From Lysobacter gummosus (GTDB lineage Bacteria; Pseudomonadota; Gammaproteobacteria; Xanthomonadales; Xanthomonadaceae), in NCBI RefSeq assembly GCF_001442805.1, contig NZ_CP011131.1, forward strand, positions 4,278,001 to 4,342,000: a DNA stretch of 64,000 nucleotides, given 5' to 3'. The notes below the pieces were generated by a model. The model searched no databases and had not been told where the DNA came from. It saw only the letters and a list, made by a program, of their open reading frames with translations. Made by a program: the position numbers and the translations under genes. Shown one piece after another: positions 45,568-55,338 of this stretch (position 1 is the first letter of the stretch; every line of letters starts with the position of its first letter).

Positions 45568-45794
45568 GCAAGATCAAACGCTAAACGCTTCCGCCATAAA
45601 GCGGCGGGTCACTTTCTTTGTCCAAAGCGACAAAGAAAGTAACCAAAGAAAACGCATTGGCTGTTTCGAGTCAAAAGCCACGAGTACGGTGCTTGCGCAG
45701 GCAGGTGCCACATTGGGCATCCTGCCCAAGGTGACACCCGGCGCACGTCCATGTGCGCCGCCCTCCGGGTGTCCCTGGTCTCGCGAGTTACTAG
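45568..45794 (-). repeat. Right arm of large inverted repeat
   Basis: Reverse complement of the left arm with a handful of differences (for example CTTT/CCAT before GGCGGAAGC), which excludes a simple assembly fold-back artefact. Confidence 0.88.
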
Positions 45795-45837
45795 CTGCGC
45801 CAAGCCAGAGCTGAAGCAAAGACGAAGCAAATCACGG

Positions 45838-45945
45838 CAACAGCAACAGCAGCAAAAACAGCAAAAACTACAACTACAACTACAACTAACACTACAACAG
45901 CGACAGCGACAGCGACAGCAACAGCAACAGCAACAGGAAGATAAC
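45838..45945. repeat. Mixed hexanucleotide tract (CAACAG, CAACTA, CGACAG)
   Basis: Period-6 repeats running from the outer end of the right arm almost to the ahpD terminator, with changes of unit along the tract. Confidence 0.9.
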
Positions 45946-45950
45946 GCCCC

Positions 45951-45983
45951 CCAAAACGAAAATCGCCGGCTTTCGCCGGCGAT
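45951..45983 (-). terminator. Rho-independent terminator of ahpD
   Basis: On the minus strand, 9-bp stem ATCGCCGGC/GCCGGCGAT with a 4-nt loop, followed by TTTTCGTTTTGG, 34 nt after the ahpD stop. Confidence 0.88.
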
Positions 45984-46017
45984 CCCGTACAACCATGCCA
46001 TCGGCCAAATCAACCGA

Positions 46018-46545
46018 TCACATCTGCTCCAACGTCACCGCCACCGCATGCACCACCGCGCCGATCTTGAGCGCGCTCTGCACGCCCTGCGCGCTGATCT
46101 CATGCTTGCGCAACACCTTCTCGTGCGAGTCCATGCAGGCACCGCAACCGTTGATCGCCGACACCGCCAGCGACGCCAGCTCGAAGGTCATCTTGTCGAT
46201 GCCCGGATTCGCCATCACGTTCATGCGCAAACCCGCGCGCAACTGGCCGTACTCTTCGTTCTGGATCAGATGGGTGGCGCGGTAGTAGATGTTGTTCATC
46301 GCCATCACCGCCGCCGCGGCCTTGGCGCCGTTGATCTCTTCCGGCGACAGCTTCTCGGCGGCGAATTCCTCCACCGCCGCGGCGAACGGCTTGTAGCGCG
46401 AGGCGATCGCGCAGGCCAGCGCTATCGCGCGGATCTGCTTGGCGTCCACGCCCGGCGAACCGGCGTCGCTGAGCACGCTGTCGAGGTTGAGCTTGAGGTC
46501 CTTGGCGTAATCGGGCAGCGAATTGCGAAGTTCGGAAAGGCTCAT
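46018..46545 (-). CDS. ahpD: Alkylhydroperoxidase AhpD
   Basis: 175 residues from ATG 46545, with AGGAG upstream; the frame is open further but without signal. Carboxymuconolactone-decarboxylase fold with the redox motif NGCGACMDSHE (Cys134, Cys137, His141), the AhpD arrangement. It reduces AhpC as in mycobacteria, where it couples to lipoamide. Downstream of ahpC with 363 bp between; same orientation. A strong terminator closes the unit. Probably under OxyR control through the ahpC promoter or its own. Confidence 0.95.
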   Translation of the reverse strand: MSLSELRNSLPDYAKDLKLNLDSVLSDAGSPGVDAKQIRAIALACAIASRYKPFAAAVEEFAAEKLSPEEINGAKAAAAVMAMNNIYYRATHLIQNEEYGQLRAGLRMNVMANPGIDKMTFELASLAVSAINGCGACMDSHEKVLRKHEISAQGVQSALKIGAVVHAVAVTLEQM

Positions 46546-46908
46546 CGAAAACTCCTGAAATCTGCGGAAACCATCCGTCGGGCGACGGACACGCGTCAAC
46601 GCCTGGCGGGCATGCGCAAGCGCACGGCTGGCTGGGATGACGATAAGAAAGGCGCCTGCGCTGACACGCATGCGCGAGTAAGTGCGGCCGGAGCGAACCC
46701 CGGCCGCGGGGCACATCCCGCACGGGAGGGAGGGGGGCCGGTACGACCGGCCGCATGCGGGTGTTGCCGAAAAAACCTGCGCTGGCGGCTCAGGCCGACA
46801 GCGCAGCAGAACCAGAGGGGAGCCGGGTCACGGAATCCGGCTCCGCCGGAGATCACTCCGGGCCGATCATCGCTACGAACTGTCCGTTGCCGGACGGTCT
46901 CGGACGAA
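46546..46908. other. Spacer between ahpC and ahpD
   Basis: No gene seen. GC-rich, with the self-complementary segment GGAATCCGGCTCCGCCGGAG near 46840, which could attenuate transcription from ahpC into ahpD. Confidence 0.5.
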
Positions 46909-47448
46909 TCAAGCGACCTTGAGGGTGCTCTCGCCCTGGCTCCAGTTGCACGGGCACAGCTCGTCGGTCTGCAGGGCGTCCAGCACGCGCAGCACTTCCT
47001 GCGGGTTGCGGCCGACCGAACCGTCGGTGACGTAGACGAAGCGGATGATGCCGTCCGGATCGACCAGGAAGGTGGCGCGCTGAGCGACGCCGTCGTCGGT
47101 CAGGATGCCCAGCGCCGAGGTCAGGTCCTTCTTGATGTCGGCCAGCATGGGGAACGGCAGGTCGCGCAGATCCTTGTGATCCTTGCGCCACGCCAGATGC
47201 ACGAACTCGCTGTCGGTGGACGCGGCCAGTACCTGGCAGTCGCGGTCCAGGAACTGCTGGTTCAGGTCGCCGAAACCCTTGATCTCGGTCGGGCAGACGA
47301 AGGTGAAGTCCTTCGGGTAGAAGAACACCAGCAGCCACTTGCCCTTGTAGGTGTCGTTGTCGATGTCGGCGAACGCGCTATCGAGACTGTCGATACCGAC
47401 CGTGGCCTTGACCTTGAACTTGGGGAACTTTTCGCCGATCGAAAGCAT
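46909..47448 (-). CDS. ahpC: Alkyl hydroperoxide reductase / peroxiredoxin AhpC
   Basis: 179 residues. Peroxidatic Cys52 in DFTFVCPTEI and a C-terminal DELCPCNW with Cys165 and Cys167, which is the AhpC variant paired with AhpD rather than AhpF. No ahpF is present in the window. Reduces H2O2 and organic peroxides in the cytoplasm. Divergent from oxyR with a 155-bp gap that holds a candidate OxyR operator. Confidence 0.95.
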   Translation of the reverse strand: MLSIGEKFPKFKVKATVGIDSLDSAFADIDNDTYKGKWLLVFFYPKDFTFVCPTEIKGFGDLNQQFLDRDCQVLAASTDSEFVHLAWRKDHKDLRDLPFPMLADIKKDLTSALGILTDDGVAQRATFLVDPDGIIRFVYVTDGSVGRNPQEVLRVLDALQTDELCPCNWSQGESTLKVA

Positions 47449-47553
47449 GCGTATGACTCCTTGAGGGGATGGGATGGGTGGAAATCGGGTTGGGTGTAGC
47501 CGATGGGTACAACCTATGCCGTGTATGTTGCATCACAGCATTTGATTAATGAA

Positions 47554-47590
47554 ATGAATTGTTCCTATTATGCCGATAGCCATCCTCAAT
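47554..47590. promoter_or_regulatory. Candidate OxyR operator between ahpC and oxyR
   Basis: Core CTAT-TATGCCG-ATAG (47565-47579) is the exact CTAT-N7-ATAG centre of the OxyR consensus; flanks ATGA...  and ...CAAT are weaker outer half-sites. It lies 14 bp before the oxyR ATG and about 105 bp upstream of ahpC, suited to autoregulation and peroxide induction. Confidence 0.6.
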
Positions 47591-47603
47591 TGACAGCCGT
47601 CGT

Positions 47604-48548
47604 ATGAATCTTCGTGATCTTAAATATCTGGTCGCCCTGGCCGATCACAAGCACTTCGGCCGGGCCGCGGCGGCGAGTTTCGTCAGCCAGCCGACGCTGT
47701 CCACCCAGATCAAGAAGCTGGAGGAAGAACTGGGCGTATCGCTGGTCGAACGCGCGCCGCGGCGGGTCATGCTGACGCCGGTCGGACGCGATATCGCCGA
47801 ACGCGCGCGCAAGGTCATCGCCGATGTCGAGCAGATGAGCGAGATCGCCCGCCGCAGCCAGGACCCGGAAGCCGGCACGGTGCGCCTGGGCCTGTTCCCG
47901 ACGCTGGGGCCGTACCTGCTGCCGCACGTGGTGCCGGGCCTGCGCAAGCGCTTCCCGCGCCTGGAGTTGCTGCTGGTGGAAGAGAAGACCGACCAGATCC
48001 TCGCCCGCCTGCGCGACGGCCGCCTCGACGCCGGCCTGCTGGCGCTGCCGATCCACGACGACCAACTGCATGTGGAGCCCTTGTTCGACGAACCCTTCCT
48101 GCTGGCGGTGCCGCAGCAGCATCCGATGGCCGGGCGCGACTCGCTGGATCTGCACGACCTGGACGATCAGCACCTGTTGCTGCTGGAAGAAGGCCACTGC
48201 CTGCGCGAACAGGCCCTGGACGTATGCCGCCTGTCCGGCGCCGACGAACGCGACGGGTTCCGCGCCACCAGCCTGGAAACGCTGCGGCAGATGGTCGCCG
48301 CCGGCGTGGGCATCACCTTGTTGCCGATGCTGGCGGTGCAGCCGCCGGTGCCGCCCTCGCCGGACATCCACCTGCTGAGCTTCAACGGCGAATCCCCGCA
48401 CCGCGAAGTCGGCATGCTGTGGCGGCGCAGCTCGGCGATGTCGGATTTCCTGATGCAGTTGGCCGATGAGTTGCGCAAGTTGCCGGCCTCGCTGCTGCAG
48501 CGACCGCCCACCAGCGCGGAACGCAAAAGTTTGCGCGAGCCGCACTGA
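47604..48548 (+). CDS. oxyR: Hydrogen peroxide-sensing LysR-type regulator OxyR
   Basis: 314 residues. LysR helix-turn-helix (about 1-60: NLRDLKYLVALADHKHFGRA, SQPTLSTQIKKLEEELGVSL). Redox cysteines Cys199 and Cys208 in EEGHCLREQALDVC occupy the same positions as in E. coli OxyR (GHCLRDQ-x3-x-C). Oxidation by H2O2 forms the disulfide and activates transcription of ahpC and others. Divergent from ahpC. Confidence 0.97.
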   Translation: MNLRDLKYLVALADHKHFGRAAAASFVSQPTLSTQIKKLEEELGVSLVERAPRRVMLTPVGRDIAERARKVIADVEQMSEIARRSQDPEAGTVRLGLFPTLGPYLLPHVVPGLRKRFPRLELLLVEEKTDQILARLRDGRLDAGLLALPIHDDQLHVEPLFDEPFLLAVPQQHPMAGRDSLDLHDLDDQHLLLLEEGHCLREQALDVCRLSGADERDGFRATSLETLRQMVAAGVGITLLPMLAVQPPVPPSPDIHLLSFNGESPHREVGMLWRRSSAMSDFLMQLADELRKLPASLLQRPPTSAERKSLREPH

Positions 48549-48765
48549 GCTTCGCGCGCGGCCGGCCCCGGCGGAATCAGCGAAAAGACCCGGGGTTTCG
48601 CCCGGTTCACCCGACATCCATCGCGCGCCGTCGCGCCGATTCGCAATCGCGGCTTGAAACTGATTGCGCCGCCGGCCGCTGTTTCGGCCTTGACCGCATT
48701 CCTACAGTGACAACCAGACCGCGGGCGCTCCAGCGCCCCGGCTCCCATCCCTGAGGACTACGAAC

Positions 48766-49077
48766 ATGCCGGCGCAAACCGAAACCACCCCCGTGATCAA
48801 CATCGCCGTGCTGAAGGCCCGCCCCGGCCAACGCGTCGCGCTCGCTGCGGCACTGATCGAACTGGTCGCCCCCACTCGCGACGAGCAAGGCTGCCTCGAC
48901 TACACCTTGTTCGAACTGGCCGATGAGCCCGGCACGTTCTATATGCGCGAATCCTTCGCCGATCAGGGCGCCTTCCAGGTCCACATCGCCACGCCGCACT
49001 TCAAGGCGTTTCAACGCCGTTTCGACGAATTGCTGGGCGCGCCCCTGCGGCTGATCGGGCTGCGCAAACTCGCTTAG
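48766..49077 (+). CDS. Antibiotic biosynthesis monooxygenase-family protein (putative quinol monooxygenase)
   Basis: 103 residues. Single ABM ferredoxin-like fold: INIAVLKARPGQRVALAAAL, PTRDEQGCLDYTLFELADEP, FYMRESFADQGAFQVHIATP HF-like block. Members such as YgiN oxidise quinols or remove reactive species; specific substrate not determinable. Sits in the oxidative-stress neighbourhood downstream of oxyR with a 217-bp gap. ATG follows GAGGACTACGAAC. Confidence 0.85.
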   Translation: MPAQTETTPVINIAVLKARPGQRVALAAALIELVAPTRDEQGCLDYTLFELADEPGTFYMRESFADQGAFQVHIATPHFKAFQRRFDELLGAPLRLIGLRKLA

Positions 49078-49423
49078 CCGTTGCCTCCTCTCCCGCAGGC
49101 GAGAGAAGGATGGGTTCGAGGCCGTGCAAACCGACTCAGCCCCCGGCATGAACGCGCCGAAGTCTTTTGCGGGAGGGGCTTCAGCCCCGAGGCCTCTCGA
49201 TCAGATCACTGCCCCGTAGCGAACAGCATCGGGGCTGAAGCTGCTCCTGCAAAAAGGACCGACGAACTGAGGCATCCGTCGCAGGATTGCCCGCATCGCG
49301 CCACACGCGCACCTTGCCGCCTCGCACTCGAAGCCGGAAGCTCGGAACCGCCCCGCCCATCGCGGTGCCGCCGCATTCCGCGGCTCTCGCCATGGCCCTC
49401 CCTCCGCTTACGAGATCACCCAC
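49078..49423. other. Intergenic region with family B repeat
   Basis: Holds the 49164-49256 palindrome; the rest has no recognisable signal. Confidence 0.55.
49164..49256. repeat. Family B palindromic repeat
   Basis: CTTTTGCGGGAGGGGCTTCA (49164) ... GCATCGGGGCTGAAGCTGCT ending GCAAAAAG (49226-49256): inverted arms with a few mismatches, related to 20659-20760. Confidence 0.8.
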
Positions 49424-51064
49424 ATGCGATCACGCCTACCCTCGCGCCTGTCCGCCGCCGCGCTCGGCCTGCTGTGCCTCAGCGCCGCGCCGGTGTTCGC
49501 CGCCGACGAATTCGGCAGCGACTGGGACGACCCGCGCACCGCCGACCCGCCGGTGGCCCGCCCGGATACGCGCAGTTGCACCGTCGAAGTACTGGACACC
49601 GCGTTCGCCGATTTCGAATGGCACCTGGGCGCGATCGCGCCGCCGGCCGCCTGCCCCGGCCCGTGGAGCAAGGTGGTGCTGGAAATGGACGGCCAGGTGA
49701 AAGGCGTGCAGTTCGATCGCCTGGGCTATCTGCAGATCGGCGGCATGACCGTGCTGTCGACCAGCACCCCGGAGCCCTCGCGCGACGGCATCGGCTGGCA
49801 TGTCGAAAAAGACATCAGCGCCTACGCGGCGCTGCTGAAATCGCCGCAGCAGGTGCGCATGTACCTGGGCAACGTGGTCAACCAGACCTACACCGGCGTG
49901 ATCTACGTGCAGGCGCGGGTCGTGTTCTACAACGCCGACCGCCGCCACCCGGCGCCGGACAGCGCCGATGCGGTCGCGCCGTTGAGCAATGAACGCCGCG
50001 ACGGCAGCGATCTGATCGGCGACTACACCCTGCCCGCCAACGCCACGCGCTGGATCGGCGAGGTCTACGCCACCGGCTCGGGCGGCGGCTGCGAAGAGTT
50101 CTGGTACTTCACCGCGCCGCCGGAGGCGAACTACTCCTGCCCCGCCCAGCACGGCCCGTATCGCGAAGTGCAGGTGCTGATCGACGGCCGCGTCGCCGGC
50201 ATCGCCATGCCGTATCCGCACATCTACACCGGCGGCTGGTCGAATCCGTTCCTGTGGTACGTGCTACCGGCGTCGCGCGCGTTCAATATCGAGCCGATCC
50301 GCTACGACCTGTCGCCCTTCATCGGCGCGGTCAACGACGGCCGCGCGCACGAAGTGCGGTTTCGCGTGGCCAACCTGCCCGACGGCGCCTCCGGCTGGAC
50401 CTTGCAGCCGAACCTGCAAGCCTGGACCGACGCGCGCCGCGCCGCCACCGGCGGGCGTCTGCTCAGTTACGAGTTGACTCCGCTTGCGGCCGAGTCGAAA
50501 TACAGCGCGTCGCCGGACGGAACGTTCCAGGTCGATACCCGCGGCGGCCATCGTCTGCGCGCGAGCGGTTACGTCGATACCTCGAAGGGCCGCGAATACA
50601 CCACGGTCGAGCGCATCGTCGGCAACACCAATCTGCACGGCTGGGGCGCGGACGAGAACCCCGATGGCATCCAGGGCGAATGGAACGACACTCAAACCGT
50701 CACTCGCCTGGGCCGCGGCCTGCCGAGCGTGTCGAGGCAATCGCAGCGCTTCGGCGTGGACGGCTCGATCAGCGTGCAGCCTTCGGGCACGGCGCAGCGC
50801 ATCGTCACCAGGATGAAGATCTCCGACGAGGCCAACATCTTGCAGACCCCGGCCCCGGGCCAGCCGGCGCTCGCGCAGATCAAGCGCAACCGCTTCGAAG
50901 GCGAAGCCGGCTGGAACTACGGCGTGCCGCGGCCGGAGCGGCATGCGACCGGGCATTCGACACAGCGCCACCGCAGCATCGGCACGCAGGGTTGCTACGA
51001 CCACGAGATTTCGCAGAGCAACGGCTTCATCGCGACCGATCGCTATCGCTGCGGACAGCCCTGA
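49424..51064 (+). CDS. Secreted peptide-N-glycosidase A-like protein (PNGase A family)
   Basis: 546 residues. Signal peptide about 1-26 (MRSRLPSRLSAAALGLLCLS ... FAAD). N-terminal PNGase A-type domain (about 50-300): WSKVVLEMDGQVKGVQFDRL, GGMTVLSTSTPEPSRDGIGW, HVEKDISAYAALLKSPQQVR, MYLGNVVNQTYTGVIYVQAR. These blocks match the plant and fungal PNGase A family, which cleaves the glycan-asparagine bond. Further YVLPASRAFNIEPIRYDLSP. No CBM was recognised. Outside the cell it would deglycosylate eukaryotic glycoproteins, fitting a fungus-attacking bacterium. The C-terminal 200 residues are less typical. Confidence 0.82.
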   Translation: MRSRLPSRLSAAALGLLCLSAAPVFAADEFGSDWDDPRTADPPVARPDTRSCTVEVLDTAFADFEWHLGAIAPPAACPGPWSKVVLEMDGQVKGVQFDRLGYLQIGGMTVLSTSTPEPSRDGIGWHVEKDISAYAALLKSPQQVRMYLGNVVNQTYTGVIYVQARVVFYNADRRHPAPDSADAVAPLSNERRDGSDLIGDYTLPANATRWIGEVYATGSGGGCEEFWYFTAPPEANYSCPAQHGPYREVQVLIDGRVAGIAMPYPHIYTGGWSNPFLWYVLPASRAFNIEPIRYDLSPFIGAVNDGRAHEVRFRVANLPDGASGWTLQPNLQAWTDARRAATGGRLLSYELTPLAAESKYSASPDGTFQVDTRGGHRLRASGYVDTSKGREYTTVERIVGNTNLHGWGADENPDGIQGEWNDTQTVTRLGRGLPSVSRQSQRFGVDGSISVQPSGTAQRIVTRMKISDEANILQTPAPGQPALAQIKRNRFEGEAGWNYGVPRPERHATGHSTQRHRSIGTQGCYDHEISQSNGFIATDRYRCGQP

Positions 51065-51136
51065 TCGCATCGCGGCACGCCTTGCCCCGCGTTTCGGCGC
51101 GGGGCAAGGGTGAGGCTGCGGTTGGGTCGGATCGAA

Positions 51137-51170
51137 AGACGTCGGGGCTAAGCCCCTCTCACATAAGCGC
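51137..51170. repeat. Half copy of family B repeat
   Basis: GACGTCGGGGCTAAGCCCCT followed by CTCACATAAGC: one arm with no partner. It lies at the convergent ends of the PNGase and EamA genes. Confidence 0.55.
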
Positions 51171-51181
51171 AAGCAGAAAAC

Positions 51182-52138
51182 TTATGTGGACGAATCCTCA
51201 GCTTCGCCGGCGTCCTTGCGCGGGCCGAACAAGGGCTGATCGCCGCGCGCCAATCCCAGGAAGATGCCTGCCAGCGACAAGGCGATGCCGATCAGTTCGA
51301 CCCCGCCCAATCGCTTATGGAAGAACAGCACATCCCAGACATAAGCCAACAGCGGCTGCAGCAACAGGCACAGGCCGACCACGCCCGCGGGCAGCTTCGG
51401 CATGGCGCGGCCGATCACCAGCCAGCCCAGCACCTGCGCGATCGCGGCGTAGGCGGTCAGGATCATCCAGTCGCGCGCGCTCGCCGGCAGCAGGGTCTCG
51501 CCGCCGAACGGCACGATCGCGCCGAGCATCGCCGCCGATCCCAGGCACAGCCACCACTGCAGGGCCTCGTTCGGCGTCTTTCCGCGACGCGCCTGCGCGG
51601 CGCGGAACGCGAGCAGGAAGCCGCCATACAACAAGGCCGCGGCCAGCGCGAACGCCACGCCGATGCGAAAACGCGCGTCCATGTGCTCCCAGCCCGGCGC
51701 CAGCAGCAGGGCCAACCCGACCAGGGCCATGCTCAGGCCCAGCCACAGCTTCCAGCCGGCGCGTTCGCCCAGCCAGATCGCGCCGACGCCGGCCAGCACG
51801 AACACCTGGAAATTCGCCAGCAAGGTCGATAGGCCGACGCCGACGTAAAGGATGCTGCGGTGCCACAGCCACAGGTCCAGCGCCAGGAACGCCGCGCCCA
51901 GCATGACCAGCCCGAGCACCCGGCCCTCGGGCCGCCAATGGCGCAGGCGACCGCGCCGCCACGGCTGGCCGAGCAGCACCAGCAGGATCACCGCCGCCAG
52001 CGCCATGCGCCAGAACGCGGAGGCGGCCGGGCCGATCTGCACCAGTTTGACGAACACCGCCGAGCTGCTGATGACACTGGCGCCCAGCAGCATCTGCAAC
52101 AGCGCGCCGCGCGAGGAGGCTTGAGAGGAGGCGTTCAT
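51182..52138 (-). CDS. EamA/DMT-family membrane transporter
   Basis: 318 residues from ATG 52138 (MNASSQASSRGALLQMLLGA). Ten hydrophobic helices in two EamA repeats: SSSAVFVKLVQIGPAASAFW, FVLAGVGAIWLGERAGWKLW, and FALAAALLYGGFLLAFRAAQ, LVIGRAMPKLPAGVVGLCLL. DMT exporters move metabolites or amino acids; substrate unknown. Upstream an imperfect GC hairpin (about 52218-52266) lies in the leader. Confidence 0.9.
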   Translation of the reverse strand: MNASSQASSRGALLQMLLGASVISSSAVFVKLVQIGPAASAFWRMALAAVILLVLLGQPWRRGRLRHWRPEGRVLGLVMLGAAFLALDLWLWHRSILYVGVGLSTLLANFQVFVLAGVGAIWLGERAGWKLWLGLSMALVGLALLLAPGWEHMDARFRIGVAFALAAALLYGGFLLAFRAAQARRGKTPNEALQWWLCLGSAAMLGAIVPFGGETLLPASARDWMILTAYAAIAQVLGWLVIGRAMPKLPAGVVGLCLLLQPLLAYVWDVLFFHKRLGGVELIGIALSLAGIFLGLARGDQPLFGPRKDAGEAEDSST

Positions 52139-52402
52139 GCGCGCCCCCGGAAACACAGTCGTATCGATCGCATCGCGAAAACTCCGGTCGATCCGCCCAC
52201 GGCTTGGCCCTGGACGGGGCGCCGCGTCGCGGCGGCCGGCACCGGGCCGGTCGCGCCGCGACGGGCGCTTCAATGGGGATAGGTTGATTGGGTCGGGTCG
52301 GGACCCGGCCCGGTCCGCAGCTTCAGATCGCGGACCCGTGGCGCCTTGGCGCCGCGGCCGAACCGCCGGCAAACCCGGGCCGCGAGGCCCGAAACGCGGC
52401 GT

Positions 52403-52675
52403 TCAGGCCGGAAGCCAGCCCGGCGGCGGCATCGCCGCGAGCGGTTCCGGCTCGGCCGGCGGCGGCTCGCCCAGCGACAATTGCTGGACCACCTCGCGCG
52501 CCTGCGGCCAGACGATTTCCGGCACGCACACCTGCACCGCGCCGAACAGCGGCAACTCGCCGAGCCCGCCGACCAGCGCTTCGCCGCGCAGAAACACCGG
52601 AATCCCGGCGTCTTCCAGCGCGTGCCGGACCAGATGGGCGTCGATCAGATGGGCGGCTTCGTAGACGACTTTCAT
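52403..52675 (-). CDS. DUF2007 family small protein
   Basis: 90 residues from ATG 52675 (MKVVYEAAHLIDAHLVRHAL). The DUF2007 ferredoxin-like fold is evident: EDAGIPVFLRGEALVGGLGE, FGAVQVCVPEIVWPQAREVV. A putative signal-transducing or PII-like fold domain; C-terminus Pro-rich. Divergent from glnS. Confidence 0.85.
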   Translation of the reverse strand: MKVVYEAAHLIDAHLVRHALEDAGIPVFLRGEALVGGLGELPLFGAVQVCVPEIVWPQAREVVQQLSLGEPPPAEPEPLAAMPPPGWLPA

Positions 52676-52867
52676 CGTCGCTGTCCTTCGGCCTGCGCGG
52701 CCTTGCGAGTCTGCGGCCAGCATACGCCGCCGCGCCGCGGCGGGCGCGCCCGCCGCCGAAACAGCCATCCGGGCAAGCTCGCCCTGGCCTGCGCGGACCG
52801 CCTCGCACGGGCAAGCCGGCCCGGCACCGGCTAAACTCCCGATTCTCTCTTTCTCAAGATGCATTGC

Positions 52868-54633
<1,766 letters not shown>

Positions 54634-54637
<4 letters not shown>

Positions 54638-55209
54638 GTCCGAAAATCTCCTATCAGCTGACCGGCGCGGTGCAGTTGGCCCTGCCGGACTGGATCGATG
54701 AAGCGGTCGACCGTCAGCGCGCTTATCCCGGCGATGAGGACAAGGTCGCATTGGCGGTCGAATTGTCCCGGCGCAACATCGAGCTGGGCACCGGCGGCCC
54801 GTTCGGCGCGGCGGTGTTCGACAGCAACGGCCTGGTGATCGGCGTAGGCGTCAATCGCGTGGTGCCGCAGAACTGCTCGGTCGCCCACGCCGAGATGATG
54901 GCCTTCATGTGCGCGCAGGCGGCGCTGAGCGCGTTCCGGCTCAACGACATCGGGCCGATGACCCTGGCCACCTCGGCGCAGCCGTGCTGCATGTGCTACG
55001 GCGCCAGCTTCTGGGCCGGCATCGACCATCTGCTGATCGGCGCGCGCTCGGAAGACGTGATGCGCCTGACCGAATTCGACGAAGGCCCGCTGCCGGCGGA
55101 CTGGATCGGCGAACTGGAACGCCGCGGCATCGCCGTGCGCCGCGACCTGCATCGCGACGCCGCCTGCGAGGTGCTGCGCCGTTACGGCGAGAGCGGCATT
55201 TCGTACTGA
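54634..55209 (+). CDS. Nucleoside/cytidine deaminase-family protein
   Basis: 191 residues. Zinc motifs HAE (85-87, SVAHAEMMAF) and PCCMC (117-121, AQPCCMCYGA), with catalytic Glu87. GTGGPFGAAVFDSNG precedes. The guanine deaminase/tadA-like group is suggested by LGTGGPFGAAVF and PCCMCYGA; substrate not fixed. Overlaps glnS stop by 4 bp, so translationally coupled. Confidence 0.88.
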
Positions 55210-55338
55210 TCCGACGTTTCAAGGGCTAGACGCGGCGCGAGCCGCGGCGACGCTCCTGCAATCCACCGCGCCGGTTCGCGAATCGGCGCGGTCGCGGTTC
55301 GCGCCGCTCCTACCCTTTGCTTCCGCGAGTGTCCCACG

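Noticed and set aside
45125..45794. Inverted repeat considered as insertion sequence ends
   Set aside because: No transposase frame between or near the arms and the arms are too long relative to the 215-bp loop.
45751..47499. Gln-rich open frame reading QQQQQ...LQLQLQ
   Set aside because: Product of the hexanucleotide tract read in one frame; continues antisense through ahpD and ahpC. Not a real polyQ protein.
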